Source: Mycolicibacterium sp. P9-64
Lineage (GTDB): Bacteria > Actinomycetota > Actinomycetes > Mycobacteriales > Mycobacteriaceae
Assembly (NCBI RefSeq): GCF_008329605.1
Contig: NZ_NPKO01000004.1
Location: forward strand, 310,001 to 374,000
Length of the DNA: 64,000 bases
Direction of reading: 5' to 3'
The notes under the pieces are model-generated. The model did no database searches. It saw only the letters and a list, made by a program, of their open reading frames with translations, and had not been told where the DNA came from. Position numbers and translations under genes: made by a program. This document shows positions 47,581 to 56,413 of the stretch, one piece after another. The first letter of the stretch is position 1. The number at the start of each line of letters is the position of its first letter.

Positions 47581-48813
47581 TCAGCGCCGGGCGTACGCCG
47601 GGGCGTGCTCGGGTAGCGGACCGATCGCGACACCGTAGGCAACGATCCGCCCCAGCACGGGGACCTGGCTCGCGAGGCGCACCGCGCGGGGAGCGGGTCC
47701 GACGCCGTCCGCGCCCAGCGCCACCGCGATGGCCCGGTCCTGGACCAGTCGCTGCACCCGCTGAATGATGACGGCTGGCAGCCACCGCCGCGCCTGGACC
47801 TTGGCGAGATCCCTCGTCGTCACCGAGCCGCGGCGCAGGGGCCCGGCGAGGATCCGGCCTGCGGCCACCGCGTCGGCGACTGCGAGGTTGATCCCCACAC
47901 CGCCGATCGGCGACATCGCATGTGCTGCATCGCCGATGAACAACAGCCCGTCGGTGTACCAGCGGGGCAGCCGATTCAACTGCACGTCAAGCAGTTTGAC
48001 GTCGTCGAAGGACGTCAGCGTGTGCACGCGGTCCCCGAGCCATGGCGCAAGCTCGGTGATCTGACGTTGCAACGACTCGATGCCCTCTGCGCGCATCGAC
48101 GCGTCGGCACCCTTTCGGATCAGGTAGGCGATCTGGAAGTAGTCACCACGGTCGATCAGCGCACAGCCGTGGCCGAACTGGAAGACGCCGTTCAAACCGG
48201 CCGGGTCGCCGTCGTATCGGGGCAACCGGAACCACCACACGTCCATCGGGGCGCCGAAACTTCGCGGCGTCAGGCCCGACGCCGTCCGCAGCGTCGACGA
48301 CCGGCCGTCGCAGGCCACCACCAGGTCGGCCTGCATCTCGCCGACGGCGCCGTCGGCGTCGCGGTAGCGCACGCCGGTCACGCGGCTTCCAGAACTGACG
48401 GGTCCGAGTACTTCCGTGCTGCGCATCAGCCGGAAGGCCGGTTCGGCAGCGGCGGCGCTGGCGAGCATCTCCAGGAAGTCCCACTGCGGGACCAGCGCGA
48501 TGTGCTTGTGCGGGCCGGGCAGCCGGGTCAGGTCGATCCGCACCTCGGTGTCCTGGATCTTCGCGCCGACGGCCTCGATCAAGCGGTGCGGGACCGCGGC
48601 GAAGGCGTTCCCAAGGCCCAGTTCGTCAAGAAGTCGCAGCGTGCTGGCGTGCACGGTGTCACCACGGAAGTCGCGGAGGAAGTCGGCGTGCTTCTCCATC
48701 ACGGTCACGTCGATACCCGCGCGAGCCAGCAGCAGGGCCAGCATCATGCCCGCCGGTCCGCCGCCGGCCACCAGGCACGTGGTTTTCTCCGATGCCTTCC
48801 CGGGGGGCGCCAC
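47581..48813 (-). CDS. FAD-dependent monooxygenase (UbiH/PHBH family)
   Basis: 410 residues: FAD motif CLVAGGGPAGMMLALLLARAGIDVTVMEKH, the conserved ADLVVACDGRSSTLR, and LLFIGDAAHAMSPIGGVGINLAVADA. Class A flavin monooxygenase that would hydroxylate an aromatic or similar substrate using NAD(P)H and oxygen. GTG at 48813 is chosen because a TACGAT -10 (minus strand, 48826-48821) ends seven bases before it, giving a leaderless message. The longer open frame upstream overlaps the divergent small genes. Confidence 0.88.
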   Translation of the reverse strand: MAPPGKASEKTTCLVAGGGPAGMMLALLLARAGIDVTVMEKHADFLRDFRGDTVHASTLRLLDELGLGNAFAAVPHRLIEAVGAKIQDTEVRIDLTRLPGPHKHIALVPQWDFLEMLASAAAAEPAFRLMRSTEVLGPVSSGSRVTGVRYRDADGAVGEMQADLVVACDGRSSTLRTASGLTPRSFGAPMDVWWFRLPRYDGDPAGLNGVFQFGHGCALIDRGDYFQIAYLIRKGADASMRAEGIESLQRQITELAPWLGDRVHTLTSFDDVKLLDVQLNRLPRWYTDGLLFIGDAAHAMSPIGGVGINLAVADAVAAGRILAGPLRRGSVTTRDLAKVQARRWLPAVIIQRVQRLVQDRAIAVALGADGVGPAPRAVRLASQVPVLGRIVAYGVAIGPLPEHAPAYARR

Positions 48814-48820
48814 GACGTTG

Positions 48821-48830
48821 ATCGTAGGGT
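48821..48830. promoter_or_regulatory. Overlapping divergent -10 elements (two leaderless promoters)
   Basis: Minus strand: TACGAT at 48826-48821, seven bases from GTG 48813. Plus strand: TAGGGT at 48825-48830, seven bases from GTG 48838. The two -10 hexamers share bases 48825-48826, so both promoters cannot be occupied at once. Confidence 0.6.
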
Positions 48831-48837
48831 GGACGAG

Positions 48838-49032
48838 GTGAGCGGCATCCTGAATTGGTGGGACGGCGTCGAACTGTGGCTTTCGGGGCTCGGATTCGTG
48901 GCCCAGACGGCGGTGGTGATGCCGGTGGTGCTGCTGTTGGCCTACGGGATCGCGGTGCTGCTGGACGGCGCACTCGGCAACGGCATCAGATTGCTGAGAC
49001 GAGGCCCGCACGTCGAGGAGGACGAATCGTGA
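48838..49032 (+). CDS. 64-residue membrane protein (Rv2401A-like position)
   Basis: Starts GTG at 48838, leaderless behind TAGGGT. An amphipathic N-terminus (GILNWWDGVELWLSGL) is followed by one or two membrane segments (GFVAQTAVVMPVVLLLAYGIAVLLDGAL), then a charged tail GNGIRLLRRGPHVEEDES. Its stop overlaps the next GTG (GTGA). A small membrane protein occupies the same place upstream of subI in M. tuberculosis as I recall. Function unknown. Confidence 0.7.
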   Translation: MSGILNWWDGVELWLSGLGFVAQTAVVMPVVLLLAYGIAVLLDGALGNGIRLLRRGPHVEEDES

Positions 49033-49115
49033 CCGGTATGCCACGCTCCCGGGTCACGTTGATCCTTGTCATCCTCGTCGTGCTGGTGATCGTCATGTGG
49101 CTGGTCGCTCGCTGA
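49029..49115 (+). CDS. 28-residue membrane peptide
   Basis: GTG at 49029 overlaps the stop of the 64-residue gene; ATG at 49038 is an alternative. The peptide is basic at the start (TGMPRSR), then one membrane helix (VTLILVILVVLVIVMWLVA) and a final Arg. Coupling to the upstream gene and the clean hydrophobic run support translation; its size is below most annotation limits. Confidence 0.55.
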   Translation: MTGMPRSRVTLILVILVVLVIVMWLVAR

Positions 49116-49125
49116 TCAGCTCTGT

Positions 49126-49131
49126 TAGGCT
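49126..49131 (+). promoter_or_regulatory. -10 element TAGGCT of the subI leader transcript
   Basis: TANNNT hexamer ending seven bases before ATG 49139, the geometry of a leaderless mycobacterial transcript whose first codon is the uORF start. Confidence 0.6.
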
Positions 49132-49138
49132 TCGCGCC

Positions 49139-49231
49139 ATGCACGCAGCCCCGGCCACCACGGAGAGCCATGTCCTGGCTCTCATCGCGGTAGGTAGCTG
49201 CGCTGTTGCCGATGTGCACTGTTGTCGCTGA
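49139..49231 (+). CDS. Cysteine-rich leader peptide (uORF) of the sulfate uptake operon
   Basis: 30 codons, leaderless behind TAGGCT. The peptide begins MHAAPATTESH and ends DVHCCR, with Cys21 and a Cys28-Cys29 pair next to the stop. Cys-rich uORFs that attenuate downstream genes in response to cysteine have been described in mycobacteria: ribosomes stalled at the Cys codons when cysteine is scarce open the downstream ribosome-binding site. The subI start is 113 bases downstream, beyond a hairpin that can cover its Shine-Dalgarno. Confidence 0.75.
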   Translation: MHAAPATTESHVLALIAVGSCAVADVHCCR

Positions 49232-49292
49232 CTCCAACCCGTCCGCGGTTTGGTGTCGGCTGTCGCTGTCCTCGCGCTCACGCTGATCCAGC

Positions 49293-49336
49293 TCCTTGCC
49301 GTTGCGACGGGTCTCCCGTTCAAATGCCCGCAAGGA
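49293..49336 (+). promoter_or_regulatory. Hairpin that can mask the subI ribosome-binding site
   Basis: TCCTTGC (49293-49299) is complementary to GCAAGGA (49330-49336), which contains part of the AAGGAAAGG Shine-Dalgarno (49332-49340). Inside is a second stem ACGGG-TCT-CCCGT (49307-49319). The arrangement fits translational attenuation controlled by the Cys-rich uORF. Confidence 0.5.
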
Positions 49337-49344
49337 AAGGTCAC

Positions 49345-50397
49345 ATGTTTCTCTCGAAGTCCGACTCAAAGCCAAGCCCGACGAGGTTCTTCACGACCGT
49401 CGGCGCTCTCGCCGTCACCGCGTCGCTGCTCGCCGCGTGCGGTGGCGGGTCCAGTGACGTCGCAGGAGGCGGCGATGCGCCCAAGGCCGACACGACCCTG
49501 ACCCTGGTCGCCTACGCGGTGCCGGAACCGGGCTGGAGCAAGATCATCCCCGCGTTCGCGGCCACCCCCGAGGGCAAGGGCGTTGCGGTGACGACGTCAT
49601 ACGGGGCGTCGGGTGACCAGTCCCGCGGCGTGGTCGACGGCAAGCCCGCCGACATCGTGAACTTCTCCGTCGAGCCCGACGTCACCCGGCTGGTGAAGGC
49701 CGACAAGGTGGCCAAGGACTGGAACGCCGACGCCACCAAGGGCATACCCTTCGGCTCGGTCGTGTCCCTCGTCGTGCGCAAGGGCAACCCCAAGCACATC
49801 AAGGACTGGGACGACCTGCTGCAGCCGGGCGTCGAGGTCATCACCCCCAGCCCGTTGAGCTCCGGCTCGGCCAAGTGGAACCTGTTGGCGCCGTACGCCG
49901 CAAAGAGCAACGGCGGTAAGGACCCGCAGGCGGGCCTCGACTTCGTGAACAAGCTGGTGACCGAGCACGTCAAGACGCGCCCCGGCTCCGGCCGCGAAGC
50001 CACCGACGTGTTCCTGCAGGGCTCTGGCGACGTATTGATCAGCTACGAGAACGAGGCCATCAACACCGAGCGCCAGGGCAAGGATGTCGAGCACATCAAC
50101 CCGCCGCAGACCTTCAAGATCGAGAACCCGGTCGCGGTCGTCACCAGCAGCGCTCACCTCGAGCAGGCCACGGCGCTGAAGAACTTCCTCTACACCAAGG
50201 AGGGCCAGAAGATCTGGGCACAGGCCGGATTCCGCCCCGTCGATCCCTCGGTTGCCGAGGACTTTGCCTCCGACTTCCCGACGCCCGAGAAGCTGTGGAC
50301 CATCGACGATCTCGGCGGCTGGAGCGCCGTTGATCCCGCGCTGTTCGACAAGGACAACGGTTCGATCACCAAGATCTACAAGCAGGCCACCGGATGA
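49345..50397 (+). CDS. subI: Sulfate ABC transporter substrate-binding lipoprotein
   Basis: 350 residues. A signal peptide ends at the lipobox LAAC, then the sulfate-binding-protein fold: LVAYAVPEPGWSKIIPAFAAT, SYGASGDQSRGVVDGKPADIVNFSVEPDV, TPSPLSSGSAKWN and VLISYENEAI. It captures sulfate or thiosulfate outside the membrane. ATG at 49345 has a strong AAGGAAAGG site. First gene of subI-cysT-cysW-cysA, preceded by a Cys-rich uORF. Confidence 0.95.
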   Translation: MFLSKSDSKPSPTRFFTTVGALAVTASLLAACGGGSSDVAGGGDAPKADTTLTLVAYAVPEPGWSKIIPAFAATPEGKGVAVTTSYGASGDQSRGVVDGKPADIVNFSVEPDVTRLVKADKVAKDWNADATKGIPFGSVVSLVVRKGNPKHIKDWDDLLQPGVEVITPSPLSSGSAKWNLLAPYAAKSNGGKDPQAGLDFVNKLVTEHVKTRPGSGREATDVFLQGSGDVLISYENEAINTERQGKDVEHINPPQTFKIENPVAVVTSSAHLEQATALKNFLYTKEGQKIWAQAGFRPVDPSVAEDFASDFPTPEKLWTIDDLGGWSAVDPALFDKDNGSITKIYKQATG

Positions 50398-51242
50398 CAG
50401 CTGGGCTAGCGCCCACTCCCGAGGCGGCCCCGCTCAGCCGGTTGGGCCGCCGCCGCGGCACGACGTCACTGCGGGTGGGCGCAGCGACGGTGTGGCTCAG
50501 CGTCATCGTGCTGCTGCCACTGGCCGCCATCGTGTGGCAGTCGGCAGGCGGGGGATGGACCGCGTTCTGGAACGCGGTCAGCTCCAACGCCGCGCTCGAG
50601 TCGTACAAGGTGACGCTGTCGGTTTCCGTCGGCGTGACCGCGGTGAACCTGGTCTTCGGTCTGCTGGTGGCGTGGGTGCTGACCCGTGACGACTTTCCGG
50701 GCAAGCGGCTGGTCGATGCCGTCATCGACCTGCCGTTCGCGTTGCCGACCATCGTCGCGAGCCTCGTGATGCTCGCGCTGTACGGTCCGAACAGCCCTGT
50801 CGGCCTTCACATTCAGCACACCAAGTGGGGCATCGGGGTCGCCCTGCTGTTCGTCACGCTGCCATTCGTGGTGCGGTCGGTGCAGCCGGTCCTCCTCGAA
50901 CTCGATCGCGAGGTCGAGGAGGCCGCGGCATCGCTGGGTGCGAACAACGTCACCATCTTCACCAAGGTGGTCCTGCCTGCGCTGCTGCCATCGCTGCTTT
51001 CCGGTGCGGGCCTTGCATTCTCACGTGCCATCGGCGAGTTCGGCTCGGTCGTATTGATCGGTGGCGCGGTGCCAGGGGAGACCGAGGTTTCCTCGCAGTG
51101 GATCCGCACCCTGATCGAGAACGACGACCGCACGGGTGCCGCAGCCATCTCGATCGTGCTTCTCGTCGCCTCGTTCCTTGTGCTGTTCGTGCTGCGCGCG
51201 GTCGGCTCACGGGCGGCCAAGCGTGAGGAGCTGGCCCGATGA
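50394..51242 (+). CDS. cysT: Sulfate ABC transporter permease CysT
   Basis: 282 residues, six expected membrane helices and the ABC-permease EAA loop DREVEEAAASLGANNVTIF, then GEFGSVVLIGG. Forms the channel with CysW. ATG at 50394 overlaps the subI stop (ATGA); its stop overlaps the cysW ATG. Confidence 0.95.
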   Translation: MTAGLAPTPEAAPLSRLGRRRGTTSLRVGAATVWLSVIVLLPLAAIVWQSAGGGWTAFWNAVSSNAALESYKVTLSVSVGVTAVNLVFGLLVAWVLTRDDFPGKRLVDAVIDLPFALPTIVASLVMLALYGPNSPVGLHIQHTKWGIGVALLFVTLPFVVRSVQPVLLELDREVEEAAASLGANNVTIFTKVVLPALLPSLLSGAGLAFSRAIGEFGSVVLIGGAVPGETEVSSQWIRTLIENDDRTGAAAISIVLLVASFLVLFVLRAVGSRAAKREELAR

Positions 51243-52051
51243 TCCTGTCGCGGTCGGTGCGCTATCTGCTTCGCTACCTGGCGCTGGCCTACGTCGTGGT
51301 GTTGGTCGTCGTCCCCGTCGGACTGATCCTCTGGCGCACATTGGAACCGGGGTTCGGCGAGTTCATCGCGTCGATCACCACACCCGCCGCGATATCGGCG
51401 TTGCAGTTGTCGCTTCTGGTGGTGGCGATCGTGGTGCCGCTCAACGTGCTGTTCGGTGTGCCGACTGCGCTGGTGCTGGCGCGCAACAAGTTTCGCGGCA
51501 AGAGCGCGTTGCAGGCTGTCATCGATCTGCCGTTCGCCGTGTCACCGGTGGTGGTCGGTGTCGCGCTGATCCTGTTGTGGGGTTCGGCAGGTGCGCTCGG
51601 CTTCGTCGAGAACGACCTCGGCTTCAAGATCATCTTCGGCCTGCCCGGCATCGTGCTGGCAAGCATCTTCGTCACGGTGCCGTTCGTGATTCGCGAGGTC
51701 GAACCGGTGCTGCACGAGCTGGGCACCGACCAGGAGGAGGCCGCCGCCACGCTCGGCTCGCAGTGGTGGCAGACCTTCTGGAAGATCACGCTGCCGTCCA
51801 TCCGGTGGGGCCTGACCTACGGCATCGTGCTGACCGTTGCGAGGACCCTCGGCGAGTACGGCGCCGTCATCATGGTGTCGTCCAACCTCCCAGGCACGTC
51901 ACAGACCCTGACCCTGCTGGTGTCCGACCGCTACAGCCGCGGCGCCGAGTACGGCGCGTACGCGGTGTCGACGCTGCTGATGACCGTCGCGGTGTTCGTG
52001 CTGGTCATCCAGGTGATCCTCGACGCCCGCCGTGCCCGCGCGGCAAAATAG
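51239..52051 (+). CDS. cysW: Sulfate ABC transporter permease CysW
   Basis: 270 residues, six expected membrane helices, EAA loop DQEEAAATLGSQWWQTFW and GEYGAVIMVSSNLPG. Second channel subunit. ATG at 51239 overlaps the cysT stop by four bases. Confidence 0.95.
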   Translation: MILSRSVRYLLRYLALAYVVVLVVVPVGLILWRTLEPGFGEFIASITTPAAISALQLSLLVVAIVVPLNVLFGVPTALVLARNKFRGKSALQAVIDLPFAVSPVVVGVALILLWGSAGALGFVENDLGFKIIFGLPGIVLASIFVTVPFVIREVEPVLHELGTDQEEAAATLGSQWWQTFWKITLPSIRWGLTYGIVLTVARTLGEYGAVIMVSSNLPGTSQTLTLLVSDRYSRGAEYGAYAVSTLLMTVAVFVLVIQVILDARRARAAK

Positions 52052-52072
52052 CCTCAACAAGGAGATTTGCAG

Positions 52073-53164
52073 ATGACCACCGATGAGCGTCCGAGCGAAG
52101 TGCCTCGAACCAACGCGATCACGGTGCGTGGCGCCAACAAGCGCTACGGGGACTTCGTGGCCCTCGACAACATCGACTTCGACGTGCCCGAGGGGTCGCT
52201 GACGGCGCTGCTCGGCCCCAGCGGCTCTGGCAAGTCGACGCTGCTACGGGCCATCGCCGGGCTCGACCAACCCGACTCCGGCACCATCACCATCAAGGGC
52301 GAGAACGTCACGGCCGTGCCGCCGCAGCGACGTGGCATCGGCTTCGTGTTCCAGCATTACGCCGCGTTCAAGCACCTGACGGTGCGCGACAACGTCGCGT
52401 TCGGGCCCAAGATCCGCAAGCGCCCCAAGGCCGAGATCAAGGACAAGGTCGACAACCTGCTCGAGATCGTCGGCCTGGCAGGCTTCCAGAACCGCTACCC
52501 CAATCAACTCTCCGGTGGCCAGCGCCAGCGGATGGCGTTGGCCCGCGCTCTCGCGGTCGACCCTCAGGTGCTGCTGCTCGACGAACCGTTCGGTGCGCTC
52601 GACGCCAAGGTGCGCGAGGATCTGCGCGCCTGGCTGCGACGCCTGCACGACGAGGTCCACGTGACGACCGTGCTGGTCACCCACGATCAGGCCGAGGCGC
52701 TCGACGTCGCCGACCGGATCGCGGTGCTCAACAAGGGCCGCATCGAGCAGATCGGCTCACCGACCGAGGTGTACGACAGCCCGGCCAATGCGTTCGTGAT
52801 GTCGTTCCTCGGGGCGGTGTCGTCGCTGAACGGCTCGCTGGTGCGACCCCACGACATCCGGGTGGGCCGCAACCCCGACATGGCCATCGCGCAAGCGGAC
52901 GGCAGTGTGTCGTCGACGGGCGTCATCCGCGCCACCATCGACCGAATCGTGGTGCTGGGCTTCGAGGTTCGCGTCGAGCTCACGGGTGCGGCCAACAACG
53001 GCCCGTTCACCGCGCAGATCACCCGCGGTGACGCCGAGGCGCTTGCGCTGAAGGAGGGGGACACGGTGTACGTCCGCGCCACCCGGGTGCCGCCGATCCC
53101 AGGGGGCGCCGAGTTGCCTGCCACCGACGAGGCCGACGACGTCTCGTCGCTGACGAAGGCCTGA
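52073..53164 (+). CDS. cysA: Sulfate ABC transporter ATP-binding protein
   Basis: 363 residues. Walker [11 protein letters not shown]-loop [14 protein letters not shown], signature [15 protein letters not shown], Walker [13 protein letters not shown], switch His [14 protein letters not shown]. The C-terminal ~120 residues form a TOBE-type regulatory domain ([13 protein letters not shown]...). ATG at 52073 lies behind aaggag; the TTG at 52067 is inside the gap. It drives sulfate import with SubI, CysT and CysW. Confidence 0.95.
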   Translation: MTTDERPSEVPRTNAITVRGANKRYGDFVALDNIDFDVPEGSLTALLGPSGSGKSTLLRAIAGLDQPDSGTITIKGENVTAVPPQRRGIGFVFQHYAAFKHLTVRDNVAFGPKIRKRPKAEIKDKVDNLLEIVGLAGFQNRYPNQLSGGQRQRMALARALAVDPQVLLLDEPFGALDAKVREDLRAWLRRLHDEVHVTTVLVTHDQAEALDVADRIAVLNKGRIEQIGSPTEVYDSPANAFVMSFLGAVSSLNGSLVRPHDIRVGRNPDMAIAQADGSVSSTGVIRATIDRIVVLGFEVRVELTGAANNGPFTAQITRGDAEALALKEGDTVYVRATRVPPIPGGAELPATDEADDVSSLTKA

Positions 53165-53167
53165 CGC

Positions 53168-53887
53168 TCAGGCTGCGGCGCGCACCGAAAGGGTCTCGTC
53201 GAACCGGTCCAAGAGCGTCGCTGCCACCAAGTTGTGCGCACCCAGCGGTGCCGTCATCGAAATGCCAAGTGTGGCAGCGGACTTTGCCACCCGGTCGGTG
53301 ATCACTCCGGGCGCGATGAACCACGGGGCGACGACCAGTCGCTGCGCGCCGCGATCCCGAAGTCGCTGCGCGGCGTCGGCGACCGTCGGATGCGGACCCG
53401 TCGCGAACGCCACCTCGACACCGGCCCACTGGGTCCGCGCCTCCAGCGCGGGCGCCACGGTCGCCGTCTTGGCGTTCGCCGCCTCGTTGGAGGAGCCCAC
53501 CGCCACCACGATCACGCCGAGACCCCGATCGCTGGCCGATTCCCCTGCCTCGGTGAGGCGTTGGCCGAGTACGGTGATCAACGCGGGATCCTCGCCGAGC
53601 ACGTCGGCCTCGGTCACGACCGTGCCGGACGCCGCGATCACCGCGGGGATGTCGACGCGGGCGTGGTAGGCGTCGGCAAGCAGCATCGGCACCACGACGG
53701 TCCTGCGCGGGTGCTGGCCGACCTCGACGAGCACGTCACTCAGATTCGGCCCGCACTGCTCGAGGAATGCGGCATGGACGTCCAACCGAGGCCGCAACCG
53801 CCGCAGACGGCCGGCAAGCGCGAAAGTCACGGCAGCAGAACGGGGATCCGCGCTGCCGTGGGCGGTGAGGATCAAACTTTCCCTCAC
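53168..53887 (-). CDS. Sirohydrochlorin chelatase family protein (CbiX-like)
   Basis: 239 residues, two related halves each with a chelatase segment: LILTAHGSADPRS with metal-binding His, VVPMLLADAYHARVDIP, then VVAVGSSNEAAN and VVAPWFIAPGVITDRV. It would insert iron into sirohydrochlorin to make sirohaem for SirA, which lies in the same unit. GTG at 53887 overlaps the cysH stop (GTGA). A position next to cysH is typical in mycobacteria (che1). Confidence 0.87.
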   Translation of the reverse strand: MRESLILTAHGSADPRSAAVTFALAGRLRRLRPRLDVHAAFLEQCGPNLSDVLVEVGQHPRRTVVVPMLLADAYHARVDIPAVIAASGTVVTEADVLGEDPALITVLGQRLTEAGESASDRGLGVIVVAVGSSNEAANAKTATVAPALEARTQWAGVEVAFATGPHPTVADAAQRLRDRGAQRLVVAPWFIAPGVITDRVAKSAATLGISMTAPLGAHNLVAATLLDRFDETLSVRAAA

Positions 53888-54588
53888 GACGCGTGCAGCC
53901 CGCACTCCGTCTTGGACTGACCCGCCCAGCGACCGCTGCGAGGATCGGCGCCCTCAGCGGGCTTGGCAGTGCACGGCGCGCAGCCGATCGACGGGTATCC
54001 CTCGTGGACAAGCGGATTGACGAGAACGTCGTTCGCGTCGATGTACGCCTGCATCTCGTCGTCGGACCACGCCGCGATCGGGTTGATCTTCACCAACCCG
54101 AAGGCCTTGTCGAAGCTGATCAGCGGTGCGTTGGCGCGTGTCGGCGCCTCCACCCGGCGGATCCCGGTGACCCAGGCCGAATAGCCCTTCAATGCCTTGC
54201 CAAGCGGCTCGACCTTGCGCATCCGGCAGCACGCGGCCGCGTCGCTGGCGAAGAGGTCCTTGCCAATCAGCTGATCCTGCTCTGCGACCGTCTTCTCCGG
54301 CGTCACGTTGACGACGTTGATGCCGTAGACGGCCTCGACGGCGTCACGGGTGCCGATGGTCTCGGCGAAGTGGTAACCGGTGTCGAGGAACAGCACGTCC
54401 ACGCCGGGACGCACCTTGGCGGCCATGGCCACCAACACCGCGTCCTGCATGTTGGATGCCACCACGTAGTCGCCGCCGAACGTCTCGTCGGTCCACTTGA
54501 GCAGTTCCTCGGCCGTGGCGCCGTCGAGTTCCGCGGCGCCGCGCTCCGCGACGTCGATCAGGTTCTGCTCGGTCATCGTTTCGCTCAT
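53884..54588 (-). CDS. cysH: Adenylyl-sulfate reductase (thioredoxin-dependent)
   Basis: 234 residues. The [4Fe-4S] cysteines of the APS-reductase type are present, AACCRMRKVEPLGKAL and IGCAPCTAKP, and the catalytic C-terminal Cys is in SKTECGLHAS. It reduces APS to sulfite and AMP. ATG at 54588, 28 bases after the sirA stop; the junction holds a 28-bp sequence also seen at 15.47 kb. Confidence 0.95.
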   Translation of the reverse strand: MSETMTEQNLIDVAERGAAELDGATAEELLKWTDETFGGDYVVASNMQDAVLVAMAAKVRPGVDVLFLDTGYHFAETIGTRDAVEAVYGINVVNVTPEKTVAEQDQLIGKDLFASDAAACCRMRKVEPLGKALKGYSAWVTGIRRVEAPTRANAPLISFDKAFGLVKINPIAAWSDDEMQAYIDANDVLVNPLVHEGYPSIGCAPCTAKPAEGADPRSGRWAGQSKTECGLHAS

Positions 54589-54616
54589 CGGTGCTCTCCG
54601 CTCTTCGCGCAAGCGC

Positions 54617-56290
54617 TCATCGCAAATCCGCCTCGTCTGCTCGCACTGCCCAGGTAGCGAAACGCTCACCATCCTCGCGTTGTTTCACGAAGTTGCGAAC
54701 GACCCGCTCGATGTAGTCACCGAGCTCGGCACTCGTCACCTTGTGCTGGCGCAGTTTGCGGCCAAAACCGCTGTCCAGACCGAGGCTGCCGCCCAGGTGG
54801 ACCTGGAAACCCTCGACGGGGCCGTCGCCGTCGTCGACCATCTGGCCCTTGAACCCGATGTCGGCGACCTGGATGCGCGCGCACGAGTTCGGGCAGCCAT
54901 TGATGTTGATCGTCACCGGCACGTCGAGCTGAGCGTTGATGTCCTCGAGCCGCTGCTCGAGTTCGGGGGCCAGCAGCTGAGAGCGGCTGCGGGTCTCGGC
55001 GAAGCTCAGCTTGCAGAACTCGATGCCCGTGCAGGCCATCAGGTTGCGCCGCCAGTGTGACGGCTGCGACGGAAGACCGAGCGCGTCGAGACCGTCACGC
55101 AGCGCGTCGAGCTTTTCATCGGCGACGTCGAGGATGACCAACTTCTGATACGGCGTGAACCGGATCCGGTCCGAACCTGCGGCCTCGGCGAGGTCCGCCA
55201 CCTTGGTCAGGATGGTGCCCGACACCCGTCCGGCGATGGGCGCGACGCCGACCGCGTTCAGCCCGTTCTTGAGACGCTGCACGCCGACGTGGTCGATGGG
55301 ACGCGGCACCGGTTCGGGTGCAGGCCCGTCGATGAGCGGCCGCTTCAGGTACTCGGTCTCCAGGACTTCCCTGAACTTCTGGACGCCCCAGTCCTTGATG
55401 AGGAACTTCAGCCGCGCCTTGGCGCGGAGCCTGCGGTAGCCGTAGTCGCGGAACACGCTGACCACGCCCTCCCACACGTCGGGCACCTCGTCGAGGGGAA
55501 CCCAGGCGCCGACCCGCTGGCCCAGCATCGGGTTGGTGGACAGGCCGCCGCCGACCCACAGGTCGAAACCGGGGCCGTGCTCGGGATGGTTGACGCCGAC
55601 GAACGCGACGTCGTTGATCTCGTGCACCACGTCCTGAAGGCCGGAGATCGCGGTCTTGAACTTGCGGGGCAGATTGGAGTACTCGGGCTTGCCGATGTAG
55701 CGCTTGGTGATCTCGTCGATCGCGGGCGTGCCATCGATGACCTCGTCGAGCGATTCGCCTGCCAGCGGCGAACCGAGCACGACGCGCGGGCAGTCGCCGC
55801 AGGCCTCGGTGGTCTGCAGGCCGACGGCGTCGAGCCGGCTCCAGATCTCGGGCATGTCCTCGACCCGGATCCAGTGGTACTGGACGTTCTGCCGGTCGGA
55901 GATGTCGGCGGTGTCGCGGGCGAACTCCGTCGAGATCCCGCCGAGGGTGCGCAGCGCGGCCGTGGTCAGGGCGCCGCCGTCACAGCGGACCCGCAGCATG
56001 AAGAACTCGTCCTCGAGCATGTCGGTGTTGTCGTCACCGGTCCAGGTGCCGTCGTAGCCGGGCTTGCGCTGCGTGTAGAGGCCCCACCAGCGGAAACGGC
56101 CACGCAGGTCGCCCTTGTCGATGCTCTCGAAGCCGCCCTTGGCGTAGATGTCCTCGATGCGCTCCCGCACGTTGAGCGGGTTGTCGTCCTTCTTGGCCTG
56201 CTCGTTGGCGTTGAGCGGCTCGCGGTAGCCGAGCGCCCACTGGCCTTCGCCCTTGGGTCGCTTGACGGGTTTGATTTCTGCCTGGGTCAT
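54617..56290 (-). CDS. sirA: Ferredoxin-dependent sulfite reductase
   Basis: 557 residues, often called NirA in mycobacteria. Sirohaem/[4Fe-4S] cysteines are in ACTGIEFCKLSF and NINGCPNSCARIQ; two ferredoxin-like halves repeat. Tyr72 (WWGLYTQR) and Cys164 (TEACGDCPR) match the residues that form an unusual covalent Tyr-Cys link in the M. tuberculosis enzyme. It makes sulfide for cysteine synthesis. ATG at 56290 has an aagggg site. Preceded by a Cys-rich uORF and followed by cysH and the chelatase. Confidence 0.95.
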   Translation of the reverse strand: MTQAEIKPVKRPKGEGQWALGYREPLNANEQAKKDDNPLNVRERIEDIYAKGGFESIDKGDLRGRFRWWGLYTQRKPGYDGTWTGDDNTDMLEDEFFMLRVRCDGGALTTAALRTLGGISTEFARDTADISDRQNVQYHWIRVEDMPEIWSRLDAVGLQTTEACGDCPRVVLGSPLAGESLDEVIDGTPAIDEITKRYIGKPEYSNLPRKFKTAISGLQDVVHEINDVAFVGVNHPEHGPGFDLWVGGGLSTNPMLGQRVGAWVPLDEVPDVWEGVVSVFRDYGYRRLRAKARLKFLIKDWGVQKFREVLETEYLKRPLIDGPAPEPVPRPIDHVGVQRLKNGLNAVGVAPIAGRVSGTILTKVADLAEAAGSDRIRFTPYQKLVILDVADEKLDALRDGLDALGLPSQPSHWRRNLMACTGIEFCKLSFAETRSRSQLLAPELEQRLEDINAQLDVPVTININGCPNSCARIQVADIGFKGQMVDDGDGPVEGFQVHLGGSLGLDSGFGRKLRQHKVTSAELGDYIERVVRNFVKQREDGERFATWAVRADEADLR

Positions 56291-56342
56291 TGAATGGGCC
56301 CCTTCATGGAGGAGCGGGCCTTGGGGTCGCGCATTCACCGGT

Positions 56343-56376
56343 AGCTGGCCGGCGGCGCAGATCCGGCGGGCCAGCT
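56343..56376 (-). promoter_or_regulatory. Hairpin in the sirA leader
   Basis: AGCTGGCC (56343-56350) and GGCCAGCT (56369-56376) form a perfect 8-bp stem with an 18-base GC-rich loop between the uORF stop (56414) and the sirA start (56290). Nearer the start a GGCCC/GGGCC pairing can cover the AAGGGG ribosome-binding site. Both suit attenuation by the uORF. Confidence 0.5.
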
Positions 56377-56413
56377 GAAAGTAATTGGTGGGCTGGGTCC
56401 TAGATCGAGCGCG

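Noticed and set aside
55289..56293. 334-codon frame antisense to sirA
   Set aside because: Shadow; sirA motifs occupy the whole opposite strand.
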